The notes under the pieces: generated by a model
What the model saw: the letters and a program-made list of their open reading frames with translations, nothing else
The model's database searches: none
Told to the model about the DNA's origin: nothing
In this document: in pieces, positions 1-5,289 of the stretch
Layout of the letters: each line of letters opens with the position of its first letter
Numbering within the stretch: the first letter of the stretch is position 1
Program-made: the position numbers and the translations under genes
Origin: a virus
Virus record (IMG/VR): IMGVR_UViG_3300009161_000086
Location: 1-42,795 of that record
DNA: 42,795 nucleotides
Strand: one strand, 5' to 3'

Positions 1-92
1 AGCCTGCTGTCACCAAGCCTGCTCCCAAGTCAACAAAGACTAAGGCACAGATTGAAGCTGAACTGTCCAATTTGGAAGACGCTCCGTTCTAA
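1..92 (+). CDS. C-terminal end of an SSB-like or other acidic-tail protein (5' truncated)
   Basis: The window opens inside a reading frame whose last residues read PAVTKPAPKSTKTKAQ, then IEAELSNLEDAPF, then TAA. A Pro/Ala/Lys linker followed by a short acidic tip ending in Pro-Phe is the layout of bacterial single-stranded DNA-binding protein tails, whose D-D-I-P-F tip docks partner proteins. Only about 29 codons are visible, so the OB fold cannot be checked. If it is an SSB, the phage carries it in addition to the T4-type gp32 at 20759. The tip could also be a chance ending of another early protein. Confidence 0.35.
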   Translation, partial: PAVTKPAPKSTKTKAQIEAELSNLEDAPF

Positions 93-162
93 ACCGGACC
101 CCCGCAGTGTGCGTAGGGGCAATATCAATAAGACCCCTCCGATAACTTAATTAGGAGTTGAT

Positions 163-378
163 ATGAAAAACGTGATTGAAGCCTTTGGTGTGTTCGTTGG
201 CCTGATTGCTGGCCTCGTGTTCCTATCCTTCCTACTGTCTTGGCCAGTAATGATGCTGTGGAATGGCTGCTTGGTAGGTGCTGTAGACGGTGTTAAAGAG
301 ATTGGCTGGCTACAGGCTTGGGGACTACAGTTCCTAGCCAACCTGCTGTTCAAAACCACTGTGACTAAGAAGGACTGA
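163..378 (+). CDS. Small two-pass membrane protein
   Basis: 71 residues. Two hydrophobic segments, about residues 8-35 and 48-63, are separated by a short polar loop, and the tail is basic (TTVTKKD). It probably sits in the host inner membrane. The start is supported by TTAGGAG about 6 nt upstream of the ATG. It lies between the partial first gene and the gene at 380, which starts 1 nt after its stop, so the two are probably translated from one mRNA. No family can be named. Confidence 0.7.
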   Translation: MKNVIEAFGVFVGLIAGLVFLSFLLSWPVMMLWNGCLVGAVDGVKEIGWLQAWGLQFLANLLFKTTVTKKD

Positions 379-379
379 T

Positions 380-598
380 ATGAGTAGACTGGATTTCATT
401 GGACGTCCCTGGACTGCCTTCGATGCCAAGAACAAGGACCATCGCAAGTGGTTTGCAGAGTTTCAGATGCAGGGCACATGGGGACGATGCCCTGTTAGGT
501 TCATAGTGAGTGATGATCATGGCGATTTGGTTACAATGATCCAACGCCGATTGATCCAGCACTACGTAGATAAAGAATTTGGTAAAATTAGTTCTTGA
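380..598 (+). CDS. Small early protein of unknown function
   Basis: 72 residues, soluble and mixed in charge, with several Trp residues (RPWTAF, RKWFAEF, GTWGR). AAGGA ends 6 nt before the ATG. The start lies 1 nt after the preceding stop codon, so it is the second gene of a two-gene unit. No signal peptide, membrane segment or recognisable motif is seen. Similar small proteins occur in early regions of environmental myoviruses, but I cannot assign a function. Confidence 0.65.
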   Translation: MSRLDFIGRPWTAFDAKNKDHRKWFAEFQMQGTWGRCPVRFIVSDDHGDLVTMIQRRLIQHYVDKEFGKISS

Positions 599-622
599 TC
601 TTTAGCAACTGTTCCTGTATAC

Positions 623-650
623 TTGTATTAACTGTTTAGAACAGTATAAC
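623..650 (+). promoter_or_regulatory. Early promoter overlapped by a palindromic operator
   Basis: TTGTAT (623-628), a 16-nt spacer and TATAAC (645-650) form a sigma70-like promoter for the HTH gene at 665. The perfect inverted repeat ACTGTT-TAG-AACAGT occupies 631-645, which is the spacer. That is where a dimeric repressor would block RNA polymerase. Autoregulation by the downstream HTH protein is inference. This promoter is clearly weaker in consensus than the eight promoters downstream. Confidence 0.5.
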
Positions 651-664
651 AAAGGAATAGAAAA

Positions 665-934
665 ATGAAGACTTTTACAACAAACTCAAAGACATACAAG
701 TTGTTTACCGCATTGAAGACTGGTGAAACCGTGACTGCAAGTCAAGCTGCAAAGCGTTTTGGTATCAAGAACCTCAGCGCAGAAGCAAGCCGCCTGCGTC
801 AAGCAGGTTATGCAGTTTATGCTAACCAACGAGTTGCTGGTAACCACGTTGAAGTTACTGAGTACCGTTTGGGCAATCCCAGCCGTGCTATTGTGGCTGC
901 AGGCTACAAGGCCATGGCACTGGGCTTGGCTTAA
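665..934 (+). CDS. Small helix-turn-helix DNA-binding protein
   Basis: 89 residues. Residues about 12-70 fit a winged-helix fold: a first helix (TYKLFTALKTGE), a helix-turn-helix (VTASQAAKRFGIKN then LSAEASRLRQAGY) and a beta wing (VYANQRVAG to VTEYRLG). AAAGGA precedes the ATG. Its own promoter contains a 15-bp palindrome in the spacer, which suggests autoregulation or regulation of the early region. The gene is followed at once by a structured RNA segment and an intrinsic terminator. It could also act on host promoters; the target is unknown. Confidence 0.6.
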   Translation: MKTFTTNSKTYKLFTALKTGETVTASQAAKRFGIKNLSAEASRLRQAGYAVYANQRVAGNHVEVTEYRLGNPSRAIVAAGYKAMALGLA

Positions 935-938
935 AAGA

Positions 939-1069
939 ATTTGGGGGTAGTGTCCCAAATAGACTCAACCTTGCTCCGTTGAGTCGATGTTAGTGCTAGG
1001 CAACTAGCCAGTGGGGGGTAGTGTCCCTGCTGTGGGAAGGCTTGCTCGGGAGAGTGGGCCTTTCTTTTT
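939..1069 (+). ncRNA. Structured RNA segment of five consecutive hairpins (candidate ncRNA or structured 3' UTR)
   Basis: Five hairpins follow one another. H1 has a 7-bp stem, 939-945/954-960, with loop GGTAGTGT. H2 has a perfect 8-bp stem, GACTCAAC at 962-969 with GTTGAGTC at 978-985, and loop CTTGCTCC. H3 is GCTAG-GCAA-CTAGC at 995-1008, with a GNRA tetraloop. H4 is an 8-bp stem with two wobbles, 1009-1016/1025-1032, again with loop GGTAGTGT. H5 is an intrinsic terminator. H1 and H4 have different stems but the same loop. TGCTCC and TAGTGT are complementary to GGAGCA and ACACTA in the early-gene leaders. It is probably transcribed from the promoter at 623. A regulatory role is inference. 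Confidence 0.55.
1037..1069 (+). terminator. Intrinsic terminator
   Basis: An 11-bp stem (AAGGCTTGCTC at 1037-1047 with GAGTGGGCCTT at 1052-1062, three G-T wobbles) has loop GGGA and is followed by TCTTTTT. It ends transcription from the HTH gene just before the promoter at 1081. Confidence 0.8.
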
Positions 1070-1080
1070 GACTGAAAGAC

Positions 1081-1109
1081 TTGACAAACTTCCCAAACGG
1101 TGCTATAAT
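1081..1109 (+). promoter_or_regulatory. Early promoter P1 (sigma70 consensus)
   Basis: TTGACA (1081-1086), 17-nt spacer, TATAAT (1104-1109), then ACACACATAG. It drives the gene at 1144. It is the first of eight near-identical promoters. Confidence 0.9.
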
Positions 1110-1143
1110 ACACACATAGACAGCAACACACTAGGAGCACAAA

Positions 1144-1353
1144 ATGAAAGTTTATTCACTGTTGGGGTTCAACGACTACGAAGGTTCAGACTTGGTAGGT
1201 GTGTTTGGATCCGTAGAGGATGTGATCAAATGTGTAGAGTCCAACGACAAGTGGTACTACGATGACATGGGATACGTGGAGTCCGATCTGGGCGTGAAGG
1301 TTGAAGACGTGCTGGGATCGGTAGAGTACGTGGAGTTCAAACGCTACTGCTAA
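1144..1353 (+). CDS. Small acidic early protein of unknown function
   Basis: 69 residues, rich in Val, Asp, Glu and aromatic residues. Two similar stretches, FGSVEDVIKCVES and LGSVEYVEFKRYC, suggest an alpha/beta mini-fold. The leader ACACACTAGGAGCAC gives a strong ribosome binding site 4 nt before the ATG. It has its own consensus promoter (P1), and the next promoter follows within 30 nt of its stop. No family is recognised. Confidence 0.7.
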   Translation: MKVYSLLGFNDYEGSDLVGVFGSVEDVIKCVESNDKWYYDDMGYVESDLGVKVEDVLGSVEYVEFKRYC

Positions 1354-1380
1354 AGACACTACAGCGCACAGGGTCTTTGG

Positions 1381-1409
1381 TTGACACTGTGCCCTGAACG
1401 TGTTATAAT
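1381..1409 (+). promoter_or_regulatory. Early promoter P2 (sigma70 consensus)
   Basis: TTGACA (1381-1386), 17-nt spacer, TATAAT (1404-1409), then ACACACATAC. It precedes the leader of the gene at 1438. The region around -35 contains the inverted pair GCACA/TGTGC. Confidence 0.9.
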
Positions 1410-1437
1410 ACACACATACACTAACAAGGAGCAGACG

Positions 1438-1650
1438 ATGTTTACACTAGCTGACGTAAAGACTGTTTATAGCGGCCGGCCCGGCTGCATGTGCGGATGC
1501 CGAGGCAAATACACTACGCCTGAGCAAAGCGCTCGCAGTGTCAAAATCCTGTTTAACAAGGTAATGAATAACCCCAAGCATAAAATAGAAGACGGTATCG
1601 CATTCGTAGAGACTGATACACGCAATCTCGTTGTTTACTTTGTGGAGTGA
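1438..1650 (+). CDS. Small Cys-rich early protein, putative metal site
   Basis: 70 residues. The N-terminal part carries the compact motif PGCMCGCRGKY, whose three Cys residues within five could bind a metal. A basic helix (SARSVKILFNKVMNNPKHK) and a short beta-rich end (DTRNLVVYFVE) follow. The start is ATG 1438 with AAGGAGC upstream; an in-frame TTG at 1381 is the -35 box of P2 and cannot be the start. Proteins with this GCxCGC-GKY signature recur in phage early regions, but the role is unknown. The gene at 1653 starts 2 nt after the stop. Confidence 0.7.
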   Translation: MFTLADVKTVYSGRPGCMCGCRGKYTTPEQSARSVKILFNKVMNNPKHKIEDGIAFVETDTRNLVVYFVE

Positions 1651-1652
1651 AT

Positions 1653-1889
1653 ATGATTACTGCTGATAAACTGGCCCTCCTGACCAATGTGCCTACTGCC
1701 ATGCTTAAACAAACTTTGGGCAAAACGGGAGATGAATATAATATCACAGGCAGCAAGTTCCTGGGACTGACCAATGGCGGAGAGTTCTGCTATCATGTGG
1801 TTCATCAGGTCAAGGGCGGCGCTGACAGTGCCAAAATCTTCCTGCGCTATGACCCTGCAGCGGACCAGGTTACTGGAACGATTGTTTGA
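1653..1889 (+). CDS. Small early protein of unknown function
   Basis: 78 residues beginning MITADKLALL. The first half is helical and the second half is beta-rich and polar (NGGEFCYHVVHQVKGG, AKIFLRYDPAADQ). GGAG of the preceding gene's end serves as ribosome binding site 5 nt before the ATG, so it is coupled to the gene at 1438. Promoter P3 overlaps its last codons. No motif is recognised. Confidence 0.65.
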   Translation: MITADKLALLTNVPTAMLKQTLGKTGDEYNITGSKFLGLTNGGEFCYHVVHQVKGGADSAKIFLRYDPAADQVTGTIV

Positions 1890-1914
1890 CAGTTTGGTAA
1901 AACCAAGTTATAAT
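1886..1914 (+). promoter_or_regulatory. Early promoter P3 (sigma70 consensus)
   Basis: TTGACA (1886-1891), 17-nt spacer, TATAAT (1909-1914), then ATACACATCG. The -35 box overlaps the stop codon of the preceding gene. Confidence 0.88.
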
Positions 1915-1940
1915 ATACACATCGCAACAAGGAGCATGAT

Positions 1941-2030
1941 ATGAAACAGGTGTTTAACGATTTGGTAGAGAGTGGCGCAATCGTTTGGGTTGCGATCTCT
2001 GTGAGTCTATTTGTAATCGCCTTGGTCTAA
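1941..2030 (+). CDS. 29-residue single-pass membrane microprotein
   Basis: The frame reads MKQVFNDLVESGA, then a hydrophobic helix IVWVAISVSLFVIALV, then stop. AAGGAGC lies about 8 nt upstream of the ATG and the consensus promoter P3 lies just before it, which supports a real microprotein. The topology would be N-in with the helix in the inner membrane. A similar 31-residue membrane microprotein at 2317 also begins MKQ. Function unknown; small phage membrane peptides can affect host envelope processes, but nothing here shows which. Confidence 0.55.
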   Translation: MKQVFNDLVESGAIVWVAISVSLFVIALV

Positions 2031-2037
2031 AGAGCCG

Positions 2038-2289
2038 ATGATGCAACAGACATACCTCTACTTCACACCGGAATTTATCAAGGAAGTCCTGCAGATGCAC
2101 GATGTTCACTGCATCTTTGAACTGGATGCACCCGATCACATCTTTGACAGGCTCATGGCCGCTGAGTTCTACACAACACAAGATGTCCGTGGACGCGAGG
2201 TCGAGTTCAAACAATGCTACACACTCAGCGAGATCTACTGCCCACATGAAGGCATTGACCGTCGTAGCCAATACGGAATGGTTGACTGA
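2038..2289 (+). CDS. Small early protein of unknown function
   Basis: 83 residues (MMQQTYLYFTPEF...), mixed alpha/beta, acidic. It contains FELDAPDHIFDRLMAAEFY and a C-terminal segment with two Cys residues. It starts 7 nt after the membrane microprotein's stop with only a weak ribosome site (AGAG), so it is probably translationally coupled. The second ATG at 2041 is equally possible. Promoter P4 overlaps its 3' end. No family is recognised. Confidence 0.6.
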   Translation: MMQQTYLYFTPEFIKEVLQMHDVHCIFELDAPDHIFDRLMAAEFYTTQDVRGREVEFKQCYTLSEIYCPHEGIDRRSQYGMVD

Positions 2290-2310
2290 ACCCCAGAACC
2301 CTGCTATAAT
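2282..2310 (+). promoter_or_regulatory. Early promoter P4, probably giving a leaderless mRNA
   Basis: TTGACT (2282-2287), 17-nt spacer, TATAAT (2305-2310), then ACACAC and at once the ATG at 2317. Transcription normally begins about 7 nt after the -10 box, that is at or next to the A of this ATG. No ribosome binding site exists for the 2317 gene. Confidence 0.82.
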
Positions 2311-2316
2311 ACACAC

Positions 2317-2412
2317 ATGAAACAAGCACTTACAGAACTGTTCCAAGCCACCGTGATAGCCCTGCTGATCGGTGGACCTTTCATCATCTACTTGTATCAA
2401 ATGAAACCCTAA
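2317..2412 (+). CDS. 31-residue single-pass membrane microprotein
   Basis: The frame reads MKQALTELFQ, then the hydrophobic run ATVIALLIGGPFIIYLY, then QMKP and stop. It begins 6 nt after the -10 box of P4, with no space for a Shine-Dalgarno sequence, so it is probably translated from a leaderless mRNA. Its stop (TAA) overlaps the AAGGAGC ribosome site of the gene at 2423. It resembles the 1941 microprotein in size, MKQ start and single helix; the two may be diverged copies. Function unknown. Confidence 0.5.
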   Translation: MKQALTELFQATVIALLIGGPFIIYLYQMKP

Positions 2413-2422
2413 GGAGCCCAGC

Positions 2423-2668
2423 ATGACAGTTGAATTCACCCTGGAAAAACTTACCCCGCGTCAAATGGTCCTGGCAGACATCATCTGGGCCTTTGAAGAC
2501 TTCGCAGATGTTCAGAAGTTCATCCGGACTCTGCCCACGCCGTCCTTGCGCGATGAAGCCTACAGCCTCGTGGAACTGATGAAGATGGCTGCAATTGAAC
2601 AATGCTACGATGGCATCGCAGAACCTTTTGATGCTAAGAAACTGCTTGACAAGATCTCAAAACGATAG
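2423..2668 (+). CDS. Small helical early protein of unknown function
   Basis: 81 residues, mostly helical: TLEKLTPRQMVLADIIW, then DVQKFIRTLPTPSLRDEA, then SLVELMKMAAIEQCYDG. The pattern resembles small conserved proteins of environmental myoviruses, but no function is known to me. A strong site, AAGGAGC, overlaps the stop of the preceding microprotein, so the two are coupled under P4. P5 lies inside its last codons. Confidence 0.65.
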   Translation: MTVEFTLEKLTPRQMVLADIIWAFEDFADVQKFIRTLPTPSLRDEAYSLVELMKMAAIEQCYDGIAEPFDAKKLLDKISKR

Positions 2669-2674
2669 TATAAT
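2646..2674 (+). promoter_or_regulatory. Early promoter P5 (sigma70 consensus)
   Basis: TTGACA (2646-2651), 17-nt spacer, TATAAT (2669-2674), then ACACACTTAA. The -35 box is coding sequence of the preceding gene; the -10 box starts 1 nt after its stop. Confidence 0.88.
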
Positions 2675-2700
2675 ACACACTTAAACAACAAAGGAACACA

Positions 2701-2853
2701 ATGAAACAAGTTCAAAGCAAGTCCAGCACTGGCGGCACCATCACAGAGTTCTTCGTAAACGATGTCCGCGTTCGGGTCACACACTCAGCGGGCCGAGCAT
2801 ACACTGGCAAGATCGCCCAGCAAGAAGCCAAACAAAAACCCGCCAAACGGTAA
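2701..2853 (+). CDS. 50-residue basic early protein
   Basis: MKQVQSKSSTGGTITEF, then FVNDVRVRVTHSAGRAYTG, then a Lys/Gln-rich tail ending KQKPAKR. It is strongly basic, with a small beta-rich core and a flexible charged tail, as in nucleic-acid-binding small proteins; that role is a guess. AAAGGA precedes the ATG and P5 lies 27 nt upstream. The stop is 9 nt before the -35 box of P6. Confidence 0.6.
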   Translation: MKQVQSKSSTGGTITEFFVNDVRVRVTHSAGRAYTGKIAQQEAKQKPAKR

Positions 2854-2862
2854 GGACTTTGG

Positions 2863-2891
2863 TTGACACCTAACCCAAACGGTGTTATAAT
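2863..2891 (+). promoter_or_regulatory. Early promoter P6 (sigma70 consensus)
   Basis: TTGACA (2863-2868), 17-nt spacer, TATAAT (2886-2891). The spacer end CCCAAACGGTG is shared with P1, and CCAAACGGTAA occurs just upstream at 2843-2853. It drives the AAA+ ATPase gene. Confidence 0.9.
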
Positions 2892-2922
2892 ACATGCTTA
2901 CACACACTAAGGAGCACACACT

Positions 2923-3768
2923 ATGCCAAGAGGATTTCGCAATGATGGACAGCCCCGCCAAAAACGTAACGGCAGCGGCCCAGTAACAATTACTAAACAT
3001 AACCCCTCAATGCCAGAGGTTGTGGTGCAAAGTCGTTGGACAATTAATCAACGCTTTGGCTTTGTCACTGATATGGTGCGTATGGTGGCACAGGGCGATC
3101 AAGCCTCTGTGATCATTTGCGGCCCCGGTGGACTGGGCAAGAGCCATACTGTTACACAGAGCCTGCGTGAACAAGGCCTCAAAGACATTAGCCTCTTGAA
3201 CGAGTTTGACATTGGCGAACACGTGGACACTGAAGCTTGCTTCCGAGTGATCAAAGGCTACAGTACTGCAAAGGGCCTGTACAGAGCACTGTACGAGAAC
3301 AGAGCGGGCGTGATTGTGTTTGACGACTGCGACTCAGTGCTGAAGGACCCAGTGAGCTTGAGCTTGCTCAAAGCCGCATTGGACAGTTACTCCAAACGAG
3401 TGATCAGCTGGAGAGCAGACTTGAAGGACGAAGACTTGCCAACGACATTTGAGTTCAACGGGAGGGTGGTGTTTATCTCCAACATGGCCTCTACGCAAAT
3501 GGATCAAGCAATTATCACACGAAGCTTGTCAGTGGACTTGACTATGACACGGCAACAAAAGGTGGAACGTATGCGTCACTTGTTGACCCAACGAGACTTC
3601 CTGCCCGAGCATAGCCAACAACACAAACAAGACGCTATGCAATTGATCGACAGCTTGCAGGATCAAGTTAAAGAGATGAGCCTCCGTACACTGATCCAAT
3701 GCACTAAGATCCGCAAGAGCAATGCGGGCAACTGGCGCGAACTTGCAGAGTACGCAATAGCTGGCTGA
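2923..3768 (+). CDS. AAA+ family P-loop ATPase
   Basis: 281 residues. Walker A GPGGLGKS is at residues 67-74, Walker B VIVFDDCD at about 130-137, and a sensor-like ISNMAS follows near residue 188. The arginines in RSLSVDLTM may form the trans site. The N-terminal 30 residues are basic and disordered. The architecture fits a ring-forming ATPase that remodels a protein or nucleic-acid partner; similar ATPases occur in T4-like phages, but the substrate is not known. It is the only large gene of the early block and has its own promoter P6 and the leader CACACTAAGGAGCAC. No nuclease or helicase domain is fused. Confidence 0.8.
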   Translation: MPRGFRNDGQPRQKRNGSGPVTITKHNPSMPEVVVQSRWTINQRFGFVTDMVRMVAQGDQASVIICGPGGLGKSHTVTQSLREQGLKDISLLNEFDIGEHVDTEACFRVIKGYSTAKGLYRALYENRAGVIVFDDCDSVLKDPVSLSLLKAALDSYSKRVISWRADLKDEDLPTTFEFNGRVVFISNMASTQMDQAIITRSLSVDLTMTRQQKVERMRHLLTQRDFLPEHSQQHKQDAMQLIDSLQDQVKEMSLRTLIQCTKIRKSNAGNWRELAEYAIAG

Positions 3769-3780
3769 AGAAGCCATACA

Positions 3781-3812
3781 CTGTACAGGGTCATTGATTG
3801 ACTCCTGTACAG
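3781..3812 (+). repeat. Pair of CTGTACAG palindromes flanking the -35 box of P7
   Basis: The 8-bp palindrome CTGTACAG occurs at 3781-3788 and 3805-3812, 24 bp apart. One copy lies upstream of the -35 box and the other lies in the spacer. This is a plausible operator pair; the binding protein is unknown. Confidence 0.4.
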
Positions 3813-3826
3813 AGTGATGCTATAAT
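3798..3826 (+). promoter_or_regulatory. Early promoter P7 (sigma70 consensus)
   Basis: TTGACT (3798-3803), 17-nt spacer, TATAAT (3821-3826), then CAACACTTAC. It precedes the gene at 3853. Confidence 0.88.
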
Positions 3827-3852
3827 CAACACTTACACACACTGGAGCACAT

Positions 3853-4053
3853 ATGCTTAATCCCATCCCCAAGTCGGACTTCTTCGTAACTGAAAGCATC
3901 CGGAATGTGTTTGAACGCATTGAATCCTTTAGCAACAAGAAGGAAAAGGCTCAAGCATATCAAATTGCGATGACAATGATGAACGCTTGCCACAAGGCAG
4001 TAGCAGAAGAAATACTGTACAATGAAGTCAAAAAAGACTTGACAGAAGCGTAA
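3853..4053 (+). CDS. Small helical early protein of unknown function
   Basis: 66 residues, nearly all predicted helix: ESIRNVFERIESFSNKK, then EKAQAYQIAMTMMNACHKA, then VAEEILYNEVKKDL. The leader CACACTGGAGCAC gives a ribosome site 4-5 nt before the ATG. Its last codons contain the -35 box of P8. A helical hairpin that binds a host protein is possible, but nothing in the sequence identifies a partner. Confidence 0.65.
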   Translation: MLNPIPKSDFFVTESIRNVFERIESFSNKKEKAQAYQIAMTMMNACHKAVAEEILYNEVKKDLTEA

Positions 4054-4067
4054 AACGAAGTTATAAT
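4039..4067 (+). promoter_or_regulatory. Early promoter P8 (sigma70 consensus)
   Basis: TTGACA (4039-4044), 17-nt spacer, TATAAT (4062-4067), then ACTTACTTAC. It is the last promoter of the early array and drives the gene at 4098. Confidence 0.88.
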
Positions 4068-4097
4068 ACTTACTTACACAACACACTGGAGCACTAA

Positions 4098-4430
4098 ATG
4101 ATTGCACTCGACACACTGGCTAGCGTACTGGACACTGCACAGGCCCAGGCACGTAAGGCCACTGAAGACTTCCTTGCTAAACACGGCGACAGAGACGCTT
4201 GTGGCTTTGCTTGGGTTAACGTATACGATGTACGTAGTAACAGCAAGGTTGGCAAGGTGCTGGCACTGGCAGGCTTTAAGAAGGCATACGGCGGCGGACT
4301 CCAACTGTGGAACCCCAGCGGCAACTGGACACAATGTATTACTGCTAAGGAAGTAGGCGCACAGGCCTACGCTGATGTGCTACGTGCCGCTGGCATTGAG
4401 AAGGCCTACGCTGGCTCGCGTATGGACTAA
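4098..4430 (+). CDS. Conserved phage early protein of unknown function
   Basis: 110 residues. A helical start (LDTLASVLDTAQAQARKA) leads into a distinctive core: GDRDACGFAWVNVYDVRSN, SKVGKVLALAGFKKAYGGG, LQLWNPSGN, and the end AYAGSRMD. I recognise this core from hypothetical proteins of many unrelated phages and plasmids, but it has no assigned function. The leader ACACTGGAGCAC sets the start. The gene is followed directly by the second structured RNA segment and a strong terminator, which closes the early region. Confidence 0.75.
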   Translation: MIALDTLASVLDTAQAQARKATEDFLAKHGDRDACGFAWVNVYDVRSNSKVGKVLALAGFKKAYGGGLQLWNPSGNWTQCITAKEVGAQAYADVLRAAGIEKAYAGSRMD

Positions 4431-4434
4431 CTGT

Positions 4435-4551
4435 TTGCTCCGGGCAGGGGCGAGGGGGTAGTGTCCCTTAGAAGAATCCCTGCCCCTCTTATACTTGGTT
4501 GGTAGTTGTTTATAGTCCCACTCTTAGTCTTAAGGGTTGGGACTTTTTTTT
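4435..4551 (+). ncRNA. Second structured RNA segment sharing motifs with 939-1069
   Basis: TTGCTCC (4435-4441) is immediately followed by a perfect 8-bp stem, GGGCAGGG (4442-4449) with CCCTGCCC (4478-4485). Inside lies a smaller hairpin, 4452-4456/4465-4469, whose loop is again GGTAGTGT (4457-4464). The segment ends in the terminator at 4514-4551. The order TGCTCC then TAGTGT is that of the reverse complement of the early leader (ACACTA then GGAGCA). It is probably the 3' part of the P8 transcript. It may be a processed small RNA; that is inference. Confidence 0.5.
4514..4551 (+). terminator. Strong intrinsic terminator closing the early region
   Basis: AGTCCCA (4514-4520) pairs with TGGGACT (4538-4544), followed by a run of eight T. 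Confidence 0.88.
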
Positions 4552-4851
4552 GACTGGTGGTGGCCGGGTGGGGTGGGTCGTAGTAAAAACGAAAACACTT
4601 TACACTAACAACTTGCAAGCAAGCCAAAAGTTCTTTAAAATTCTAAAGTTCTATAAAATTTCCAAAAATAACCTTTGTAAAAAACCCGAGTTATAGTAGA
4701 AACCGGTAGATCTAGATCTCCAGGTTGTTTTTATATTTTGACGCAGGTTTTGGGCTACTATATAGAATCGGTCTATAAAACTCTGGTGTATTCTAAAGAT
4801 GCCCACTCAAAAATTTTACGCGCCAATTTTTACACCGTGTATATAGTCTTT
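4552..4851. other. Intergenic region without a recognisable gene
   Basis: About 300 bp between the rightward early block and the leftward genes. It changes from a GT-rich start to very AT-rich sequence. It contains the 12-bp palindrome AGATCTAGATCT (4708-4719) and a possible + strand promoter, TTGACG-N17-TATAGA (4738-4766), with no gene downstream on that strand. No tRNA fold or ORF is convincing. A switch region, origin or antisense transcript start are possibilities only. Confidence 0.4.
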
Positions 4852-5145
4852 CTAGCGTGGGCTACCAAACTTCAGTAAGTACAGCAGATATTTCTTCTCA
4901 TTGACTATATAGTATTCATCTGTAATCATACCATCAGTAGTCAACTCGAGACACACTCCCCATTCTTCTTTCAGCCATTGTTCAAAGCTTCTATCAATAT
5001 CCAGTTGATCATGTGCTGTACTAGCCCGTTTCAACCGTTGCCAATATTGATCACGTTGTTTACGTAAGTTTTCTATTTCAATGGACCATTGTTTAGTCAG
5101 TGTTTCCATATCGTGTGCAGTAATGGTATCAGTGTCTTTGATCAT
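4852..5145 (-). CDS. Coiled-coil-like small protein of unknown function
   Basis: 97 residues. Residues about 8-55 are a charged helix (METLTKQWSIEIENLRKQR, RDQYWQRLKRAST) and the C-terminal 40 residues are beta-like and end YLLYLLKFGSPR. No good ribosome site is seen; TATA lies directly before the ATG. It is the last gene of the leftward unit before the early region. I do not recognise the family. Confidence 0.55.
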   Translation of the reverse strand: MIKDTDTITAHDMETLTKQWSIEIENLRKQRDQYWQRLKRASTAHDQLDIDRSFEQWLKEEWGVCLELTTDGMITDEYYIVNEKKYLLYLLKFGSPR

Positions 5146-5259
5146 TATAGTGTACTGTCATTGTGGCCAGTGTTGTGTGTGTGTGTAATGGGAGTGTGGG
5201 AGGTTGTTGTGTGGCCATAGTTATATATGTAGATAATCATTTTAAAAATTTATCTTACA

Positions 5260-5288
5260 ACGCTTTCTGCGCTTCGCGCTCAAGGCGT
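5260..5288 (-). terminator. Hairpin after the nucleotidase gene, weak terminator
   Basis: Outer stem ACGCTTT with AAGGCGT (one wobble), inner stem GCGC-TTC-GCGC, starting 2 bp beyond the stop codon of the 5290 gene. The leftward strand has no immediate U run after it; the nearest T-rich stretch lies about 10 nt further on. It could act as a 3'-end stabiliser instead. Confidence 0.4.
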
Positions 5289-5289
5289 G

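Noticed and set aside
100-121. CCCC-GCA-GTG-TGC-GTA-GGGG hairpin upstream of 163 as a terminator or third regulatory RNA
   Set aside because: It has no U run and lacks the GGTAGTGT loop; the stem is interrupted. Too weak to call.
4738-4766. TTGACG-N17-TATAGA as a real rightward promoter
   Set aside because: No rightward gene or stable RNA structure follows for well over 1 kb. AT-rich DNA gives such matches often; kept only as a note in the intergenic entry.
4552-4851. tRNA gene or CRISPR array in the gene-free region
   Set aside because: No cloverleaf with a T-loop GTTCRA-type sequence and no regularly spaced repeats were found there or in the other gaps.
5171-5220. GT-rich stretch (GTGTGTGTGTGT) and a 29-codon leftward frame over it
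   Set aside because: The frame is a low-complexity Thr/His/Pro reading of the repeat, without a ribosome site, and it overlaps the start of the 4852 gene. Not supported as a gene.
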